From JBARRS01 sp049644345 (GTDB lineage: Bacteria > Actinomycetota > Thermoleophilia > Gaiellales > Gaiellaceae), in contig JBARRS010000055.1 in NCBI GenBank assembly GCA_049644345.1, forward strand, positions 1 to 10,869: a stretch of 10,869 bases of DNA. The letters run 5' to 3'. Positions within the stretch are counted from its first letter, which is position 1. Every line of letters starts with the position of its first letter. The position numbers and the translations under genes were made by a program. The notes under the pieces are model-generated. The model ran no database searches. It was not told the DNA's origin and worked only from the letters and a program-made list of their open reading frames with translations. Shown one piece after another: positions 6,441 through 10,869 of the stretch.

Positions 6441-6994
6441 GGTATTGACACGAGCCTCTCCACGTACTTCGCGAGCACGTCCGCCTCGAGGTTCACCTCC
6501 GCGCCGGGCTCGAGCGCGCCGAGCGTGGTCTCGACGAGCGTGTGCGGGACGAGCGCGACCGCGAACGCATCGACTCCGAGCTCGGCGATCGTGAGCGAAA
6601 CCCCGTCGACGGCGACCGAGCCCTTCACGACGCAGTAGCGGAGCACCTCGGGCGGCGCCTCGATCCACACCCGCGTGCCGTCCTCCTCGGGCTCGATCGA
6701 GCGGATGCGCCCCACCCCGTCGACGTGGCCCTGGACGTAGTGCCCGCCGAGCGGCTCGCCGGCCCGCAGAGCAGGCTCGAGGTTCACCTCGGCGCCGAAT
6801 CCTTTCGTGCGTCTCCGCGTCTCCGGATGGACGTCGAAGGCGAGCCGGCCGTCGTCGGCTTCAACGACGGTCAGACAGGCGCCGTCGACGGCGACCGAAT
6901 CGCCGACGGAAGCCTGGAGCGACCCCTCGACGAGCAGTCGCCCGCCCTCGAACGAGGCGACGCGACCACGCTGCCGCACGATCCCGGTGAACAC
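6437..6994 (-). CDS. ribE: Riboflavin synthase, alpha subunit
   Basis: The enzyme transfers a four-carbon unit between two lumazine molecules to give riboflavin and the ribityl-pyrimidine. The 185 residues contain the two tandem lumazine-binding (lum_binding) barrels. The first starts MFTGIV (GTG start) with DGACLTVV. The linker has GGHYVQGHVDGVG. The second barrel has VKGSVAVDGVSLTI and VPHTLVETTLG. Length is slightly under the roughly 200 usual. The GTG start is fixed by the invariant FTGIV N-terminus, although no Shine-Dalgarno is visible in the 25-base gap after the glycoside-hydrolase gene. Its stop overlaps the ribBA start. There is no FMN riboswitch between it and the gene before it, so any flavin control would act upstream of the window. 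Confidence 0.96.
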   Translation of the reverse strand: MFTGIVRQRGRVASFEGGRLLVEGSLQASVGDSVAVDGACLTVVEADDGRLAFDVHPETRRRTKGFGAEVNLEPALRAGEPLGGHYVQGHVDGVGRIRSIEPEEDGTRVWIEAPPEVLRYCVVKGSVAVDGVSLTIAELGVDAFAVALVPHTLVETTLGALEPGAEVNLEADVLAKYVERLVSIP

Positions 6995-7019
6995 AGTGGT
7001 AAGCGTAAGGGTCGCCGCG

Positions 7020-9077
7020 CTACGCGCCGAGGCTGGTCAGCGCGAAGACGCTCTGCAGCGGCGCCGACACCGTCAGTCGGCCGAGCCCGTCGCTGCGGAT
7101 GACTCCCCCCGAGGTGATCTGGTCGCTGCCGTCGGCGTTCCAGTAGACGATCCTGAACGCGAGATCCGGCGGCAGGCCGTCGATGCTGTAGGGGATTTGC
7201 AGCCTCGAGACGGCGTTCAGCATCGCGCCATCCGTGTCGAGCCCGATCAGCGACAGCTCCCCGTTCGGGCCGTCGTAGGCGGTGACGAGCTTGCCGGCCG
7301 GCGCGCCGTTCATGCCGACGACCTTCCAGCCTGCTCCGATCGTCTGGGTGAAGAGTCGGGTCAGGGAGTAGACAGGCCTGAGCGGCCATCCCTGCTGCGG
7401 CGGGCCGATCATCGAGTAGTCCTGGGTCCCGTCGTCGTACTTCCCGAAGAAGCCGTCCCACTTCGAGACGCCGTCGTAGCCGAGCCTCGGCGCGAGCAGG
7501 TCGAACCAGGCGTGCTGGAAGGCGTTGACGCTCGTCTGCTCGAACGGCGTGCCGTCGACGTAGACCCCCGGCTCGGGATAGTGGCCGCCGTTGAGAAGGC
7601 GAAGCCCCCGGACTCCGTACTCGGTCACGTACACAGGGCGCCGGCCCGCCGCCGGCAACCGGTCGACGATCTGCCGCACCTCGGTCAGGCGGCGAACGAG
7701 CTTGGCGGTGTCCCAGTAGTCCCAGTAGACATGGATCGAATAGGCGTCCAGTAGTGCGGTCATCTTCGTCGCCATGAACCGGAACCAGTCCGCCTGGGTC
7801 CGCCCGAGTGGACTCGTCGTTCCCACGAGGTCTCCGCCCATGAGGCGGATTTGCTGCCGCAGGCCCAGCTGCCTGAGCGCGTGGTCAAGCGCCGCGTACA
7901 TCGCTGCGTAGGCGTACATCGACACGTGGGTCGAGTTCGGTTCGTTCTCGACCGTCACCCACTTCAGCCCTGTCACGCCCTTGTTCCGTACGAGGTCGGC
8001 CAGGACCGCCGCGAATTTGGTCATGCCGAGAGACGCCCACCTCTCATAGCCTCCATCCCAGGTGATGTTGATCGTCGCGCCCGTCCGCTGAGCCAGCTGA
8101 GCGGCGCGAACGAACGAGGCCATGCGATCCGACTGCTCGAACTCCGACGGGTCGAAGAAGAGGCGGACGAACTGGGGCTGAAGCGCTACCACCTTCTGCT
8201 CCATCTCCCCCACGTTGGCGTCGTTCACGCCGGCCTGGGCGCTGATGCCCGCATACTCGTGCTGGTTGAACTGCATTCCGTAGCCGGAGAACGCCGGGAC
8301 GAGCACCCGCCCGGGCTCGAGCTCGAAGTCGTCCGCCTGCGTCGTGATGGTGGCAGTGTTGTTCCCGGTGTTCGTCTCGCGCCCCGTCGAGTCGGCTACC
8401 GCGATCCTGAGGCTGTGCGTCCCGCCCGAGGTCACCGCGATCCGGAGCCTGACGGTCGAGTGGCCGCCGCCTCGAACCTCGACCGGTCCGCCCGAGCCGA
8501 CCGCCGAGCCTGCCTCAAAGACGACCACGGTCGCCGCAGTACGGGTGTCGCCGTTCACCTCCGCGATCCTGACCGCGACGACGAACGGGATTCCCGCGAC
8601 CACGTTGGCCGGAATCGATAACGGCGTGACGACGAGGTCGGGCCGGAGCCGGACGACCGCGCTCCTTTCAAGCGAGACCTGGTTCCCGCGCAGGCGCACG
8701 AACACGGTCAGGCGTTGGCCCCGATCGACGCCGTTCAGGCTAAGCGCCGCCCGTCCCCCTGGGGCGGCGACGTGCCGGAAGGTCCACCTTCTCTGGACCT
8801 GCCCACTCGAGTGCGCGCTCACCTGAACTTCCGCCAGGACGGCCGGGGACCTACAGCCTGTCCGCAGCGGCGTGAGCGTGACGGCGAGCTGCGTTCCGCT
8901 CGGGTCGGAAAGCGCTTCGGCGCTCAGCGCGAACACGGGCCGATGGGGCAACGGCCGGCACGCCCGCACCGGCGCCGCTCCGAATGCAGGAGCTGCCGCA
9001 ACCGTCGAACACGCGACGGCAGTTGCCAGCACCGCCGTCAGGCGAGCAAGCGGGCAGCGTGGGACCACCAGCGTCAA
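7020..9077 (-). CDS. Secreted CARDB-like / clan GH-A glycoside hydrolase-like protein
   Basis: The 685-residue exported protein has an N-terminal signal (about 1-34, hydrophobic LTAVLATAVACSTVAAA, with possible cleavage after AFGA). Cys23 sits in a poor lipobox (AVAC), so a lipoprotein is less likely. A beta-rich segment (35-145) is followed by a CARDB-like beta-sandwich (about 146-246, ending in GRETNTGNNTATI). The region 255-585 looks like a clan GH-A TIM barrel: FVRLFFDP, WVTVENEPN with presumed acid/base Glu379, AYSIHVYWDYWD, and VYVTEYG with presumed nucleophile Glu486. A small beta domain (590-685) closes it. The family (GH5/30/39-like) and the sugar cannot be fixed by eye. The start is TTG, the first in-frame start after a TGA, with GGGAG 9 bases before it; GTG at 9066-9068 is the alternative. 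It lies inside the riboflavin operon on the same strand. Confidence 0.78.
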   Translation of the reverse strand: MTLVVPRCPLARLTAVLATAVACSTVAAAPAFGAAPVRACRPLPHRPVFALSAEALSDPSGTQLAVTLTPLRTGCRSPAVLAEVQVSAHSSGQVQRRWTFRHVAAPGGRAALSLNGVDRGQRLTVFVRLRGNQVSLERSAVVRLRPDLVVTPLSIPANVVAGIPFVVAVRIAEVNGDTRTAATVVVFEAGSAVGSGGPVEVRGGGHSTVRLRIAVTSGGTHSLRIAVADSTGRETNTGNNTATITTQADDFELEPGRVLVPAFSGYGMQFNQHEYAGISAQAGVNDANVGEMEQKVVALQPQFVRLFFDPSEFEQSDRMASFVRAAQLAQRTGATINITWDGGYERWASLGMTKFAAVLADLVRNKGVTGLKWVTVENEPNSTHVSMYAYAAMYAALDHALRQLGLRQQIRLMGGDLVGTTSPLGRTQADWFRFMATKMTALLDAYSIHVYWDYWDTAKLVRRLTEVRQIVDRLPAAGRRPVYVTEYGVRGLRLLNGGHYPEPGVYVDGTPFEQTSVNAFQHAWFDLLAPRLGYDGVSKWDGFFGKYDDGTQDYSMIGPPQQGWPLRPVYSLTRLFTQTIGAGWKVVGMNGAPAGKLVTAYDGPNGELSLIGLDTDGAMLNAVSRLQIPYSIDGLPPDLAFRIVYWNADGSDQITSGGVIRSDGLGRLTVSAPLQSVFALTSLGA

Positions 9078-9086
9078 TCATCGATG

Positions 9087-9091
9087 CTCCC
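9087..9091 (-). promoter_or_regulatory. Shine-Dalgarno of the glycoside-hydrolase gene
   Basis: GGGAG on the minus strand lies 9 bases before the TTG at 9077. It decides in favour of this rare start over the GTG three codons later, for which it would be 18 bases away. It lies 3 bases downstream of the hairpin at 9094-9122, so folding or opening of that hairpin could influence its use. Confidence 0.55.
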
Positions 9092-9093
9092 GT

Positions 9094-9122
9094 CGCTCGG
9101 CGCCAGTGTCAGGCGCCGAGCG
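9094..9122 (-). other. Perfect 11-bp inverted repeat spanning a stop codon (RNA hairpin)
   Basis: The plus strand reads cgctcggcgcc, a 7-base loop agtgtca, then ggcgccgagcg; the arms match perfectly and are almost all G/C. In the minus-strand transcript the first arm is the end of the 83-residue gene, its TGA is in the loop, and the second arm lies just before the next gene's Shine-Dalgarno. No T-run follows, so it does not look like a classic intrinsic terminator. It could be a processing, attenuation or mRNA-stability element, or a partial terminator. The repeat is certain; its function is inferred. Confidence 0.7.
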
Positions 9123-9360
9123 CGAGCGCCTCGAGCGCCTCGCGCACGGGGACCTCGAGCTCGGCTCGCTTGCGGCCCGCCCGGAGCTCGGCCAGCAACT
9201 CCTCGACAGCTTCGGCCTGTGCCGGTGTCAAGCCGTGCGTCCCGATCCGCTCGATCTCTCCTGCAAGCTGCTCGTTCGAGGCGTGCCGCGCGAGCCAGCG
9301 CGAGAGCTCGGTCACGATCCGGTCGTCGGGACCGGCGCGGGTCTCAGGGCTCGTGGGCAT
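9109..9360 (-). CDS. Small protein of unknown function between ribD and the hydrolase gene
   Basis: I do not recognise this 83-residue protein. It is predicted to be cytoplasmic and mostly helical: an N-terminal polar segment, VTELSRWLARHASNEQLAGEIERIG (residues 16-40 in part), a turn at GLTPAQ, then two charged helices (AVEELLAELRAGRKR and VPVREALEALALGA). There is no signal peptide, membrane segment or cysteine. GC-rich third codon positions and the Glu/Leu/Ala/Arg make-up are like the neighbouring genes, which supports real coding. The ATG lies 17 bases inside the end of ribD in another frame, so translation may be coupled to ribD; no good Shine-Dalgarno is seen. Its stop codon lies in the loop of a strong hairpin. 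It is probably a genuine lineage-specific gene, but it could be a chance frame. Confidence 0.6.
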   Translation of the reverse strand: MPTSPETRAGPDDRIVTELSRWLARHASNEQLAGEIERIGTHGLTPAQAEAVEELLAELRAGRKRAELEVPVREALEALALGA

Positions 9361-10285
9361 ACGCCGTCAAGAGGATGTCCTCACCGACGGGCTCGGCGCT
9401 CAAACGCGAGAGCGGCCGGGCCGGCACCGGTGCAGCGAGCAGCGTAGGGCCTTCTCCCGCGAGCTTCGGCGCGACGAAGACGAGCAGCTTGTCGACGAGA
9501 TCGGCGCGGAAGAACGAGGCAGCGATCGTCGGCCCTCCCTCGAGGAGGAGCGACTGGATTCCCTCCTCCGCGAGCCGCGCGAGCTCCTGGTCGATGGGTT
9601 CGGAGAGGAGCTCGAGCTCGGAGCCCTCGGGCAGCGGGCCCTGCCCGAACGCGAGCCGGCGGGGCTGCCTCGCCGCCTCGACGTCGCGGGCGGTCAGGCT
9701 TGGGTTGTCCAGGCGAACCGTGCCCATGCCGACCGCCACTGCGTCCGAGCCCGCGCGCAGCTCGTGGACGAGACGGCGGCTCGCCTCGCCGGAGATCCAG
9801 CGCTCGCCGGGAATCGTCATGCGGCCGTCGAGGGTCACGGCCGCCTTGTAGGTGACGAAGGGGCGGCCTTGCGACACCCATATGCGCCAGGCCTCGTTCT
9901 GCTGCCGCGCCTCGAAGAGATCGACGAGCTCGACCTCGACACCCGCGTCCCGGAGCCGGTCGAGGCCACCGGCGGCGTTCGGGTTCGGATCGCGCGCGGC
10001 GATCACGACCCGCGAGATTGCGGCGTCGACGATCGCCTCAGCGCACGGCGGTGTCGATCCCCAGCTCGCGCACGGCTCGAGCGAGACGTAGAGGGTCGAA
10101 CCGTGGGCGCTCTCGCCCGCTTCGGCAAGGGCGCGCACCTCCGCATGCGGTTCTCCCTTGCGCTCGTGCCAGCCCTCGCCGACGACCTCGCCCTCGCGCA
10201 CGACGACGGCGCCCACGACCGGGTTCGGATGCGTCGTCCCGCGGCCGCGCTCGGCGAGCTCGAGCGCACGTTGCAAGTACCTCAC
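9344..10285 (-). CDS. ribD: Bifunctional riboflavin biosynthesis deaminase/reductase RibD
   Basis: RibD carries out two steps after GTP ring opening: deamination of the pyrimidine and NADPH-dependent reduction of its ribose side chain. The N-terminal deaminase domain (1-about 140) has THPNPVVGAVV at 18-28, the zinc site H47-A-E49 and C72/C81 in EPCASWGSTPPC. The reductase domain (about 141-313) starts RPFVTYKAAVTLDGR, with VGMGTVRLDNPSLTAR, SLLLEGGPTIAASF and LVDKLLVFVAPKL. At 313 residues it is shorter than E. coli RibD (367), with the loss mostly in the reductase half. The motif CASWGSTPPC lacks the His and Arg of the common C-x-H-x-G-R-T-P-P-C form, while the zinc ligands remain. The GTG start overlaps the rpe stop (GTGA). 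Identification is secure. Confidence 0.95.
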   Translation of the reverse strand: MRYLQRALELAERGRGTTHPNPVVGAVVVREGEVVGEGWHERKGEPHAEVRALAEAGESAHGSTLYVSLEPCASWGSTPPCAEAIVDAAISRVVIAARDPNPNAAGGLDRLRDAGVEVELVDLFEARQQNEAWRIWVSQGRPFVTYKAAVTLDGRMTIPGERWISGEASRRLVHELRAGSDAVAVGMGTVRLDNPSLTARDVEAARQPRRLAFGQGPLPEGSELELLSEPIDQELARLAEEGIQSLLLEGGPTIAASFFRADLVDKLLVFVAPKLAGEGPTLLAAPVPARPLSRLSAEPVGEDILLTAYAHEP

Positions 10286-10869
10286 GCGAGTGCTTGTACC
10301 AGCCGGTGGTAGGCACGCGGCAGGTCCTCGCGCCCGAAGATCGCGGACGCCGCCACGATCAGGTTCGCGCCCGCCTCGTGGGCGTCGCGCACGTTTTCGG
10401 GCGTGATTCCCCCGTCGACCTGGAGGTGCATGCCGTCCGGCAGCAGTCCGCGCAGCATCCGCAGACGGTCGAGCGAGTCGGGAATGAACTCTTGGCCCGA
10501 GTAGCCCGGCTCGACGCTCATGCAGAGCACGAAATCCACGTTCGCGTCGATCGCCGCCTGCGCCGCGGGCGCGACGCCGGTGCGCGGCTTGACAGCGAGG
10601 CCGACCTCGAAGCCGTAGGTGCGCGCGGCGTGCACGACGTTGGTGACGTCGCTCACAGCCTCGTAATGGATGGTGACGCTGTCCGCGCCCGCCTCGGCGA
10701 ACTGGCTGAAGTGTCGCTCCGGCTGCTCGACCATCAGGTGGCAGTCGAGCACGCCCCCCTCTCCGTGGACCAGGCCTGCGATCGAGCGCAGCACGATCGG
10801 GCCCATCGTGATCGGCTCGACGAAGTGACCGTCGCCGACGTCGAAGTGGAATACGCGTGCACCGGCCCG
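10282..10869 (-). CDS. rpe: Ribulose-phosphate 3-epimerase, partial (N-terminus beyond window)
   Basis: Rpe interconverts ribulose 5-phosphate and xylulose 5-phosphate. The 195 residues seen cover most of the TIM barrel; about 25 N-terminal residues lie past the right edge. Metal-binding and catalytic positions are visible: His and Asp in VFHFDVGDGHFVEPIT, His in LDCHLMVEQP, and Asp in LQVDGGITPENV. The phosphate loop region reads MSVEPGYSGQEFIP, then the C-terminal NLIVAASAIFG. Small differences from the common pattern (FDVGDG for VDVMDG, and KPRTGV for NPxTP) still fit the family. It is the first gene of the visible riboflavin operon, and its product acts on the pool used by RibBA. Its stop overlaps the ribD start by 4 bases. 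Confidence 0.95.
   Translation of the reverse strand, partial: RAGARVFHFDVGDGHFVEPITMGPIVLRSIAGLVHGEGGVLDCHLMVEQPERHFSQFAEAGADSVTIHYEAVSDVTNVVHAARTYGFEVGLAVKPRTGVAPAAQAAIDANVDFVLCMSVEPGYSGQEFIPDSLDRLRMLRGLLPDGMHLQVDGGITPENVRDAHEAGANLIVAASAIFGREDLPRAYHRLVQALA

Noticed and set aside
6441..6668. Extended N-terminus for RibBA
   Set aside because: The extra part lies inside ribE and is unlike any RibB; the ATG at 6440 overlaps the ribE stop and fits the family.
6995..7019. FMN riboswitch before ribE
   Set aside because: The gap is only 25 bases, far too short for the aptamer, and no such element is seen at the other gene junctions.
8715..10312. Two long plus-strand open frames (378 and 442 codons) opposite ribD and the hydrolase gene
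   Set aside because: They overlap each other and ribD, have low-complexity Arg/Ser/Ala content and no domain signature.
1..10869. Repeated ctcgag/gagctc strings throughout, as a possible repeat family
   Set aside because: They come from frequent Leu-Glu and Glu-Leu codons (CTC, GAG) in coding sequence and have no regular spacing.

Overview
The window is a compact stretch of a high-GC bacterial chromosome with 14 protein-coding genes. Thirteen are on the minus strand and one is on the plus strand. GC-rich third codon positions, many GTG starts, the rpe-ribD-ribE-ribBA-ribH gene order and the zinc-type ribosomal protein L28 suggest Actinomycetota, perhaps a deep-branching lineage such as Thermoleophilia/Gaiellales. 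The lineage is an inference; the window holds no marker that fixes it. I found no rRNA, tRNA, CRISPR array, insertion sequence or riboswitch, and no gene-free stretch longer than about 50 bases.

Read in the direction of transcription (right to left), the window opens with the end of a pentose-phosphate and riboflavin operon. The order is rpe (N-terminus outside the window), ribD, a small unknown gene, a secreted glycoside-hydrolase-like gene, ribE, ribBA and ribH. Together RibD, RibBA, RibH and RibE supply every dedicated enzyme for making riboflavin from GTP and ribulose 5-phosphate, apart from the dephosphorylation step. Rpe adjusts the ribulose 5-phosphate pool that RibB consumes. Stop/start overlaps of 4 bases (rpe/ribD, ribE/ribBA, ribBA/ribH) indicate translational coupling. 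The exception is about 2.3 kb between ribD and ribE, which holds an 83-residue protein of unknown function, a perfect 11-bp hairpin straddling that gene's stop codon, and a 685-residue exported protein with a CARDB-like domain and a clan GH-A type catalytic domain.

After a 16-base gap the strand continues with rpmB (L28), an Asp23/Gls24-family gene, a DAK2/FakA-like gene (overlapping Asp23 by 4 bases), a stand-alone response-regulator receiver domain, then a 2H phosphoesterase (2'-5' RNA ligase family) and recG (C-terminus outside the window). The rpmB-asp23-yloV-recG order is a known conserved string in Gram-positive bacteria. Here a plus-strand gene for a metallo-beta-lactamase-fold protein that has lost most metal ligands is placed inside it. 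That gene is convergent with the receiver gene (4-base gap) and head-to-head with the 2H gene (2-base gap between the longest reading frames).

The points most worth a second look are the exported hydrolase inside the riboflavin operon, the hairpin before it, the metal-ligand-poor MBL-fold protein, and the acidic N-terminal extension and shortened phosphate-binding loop of lumazine synthase.
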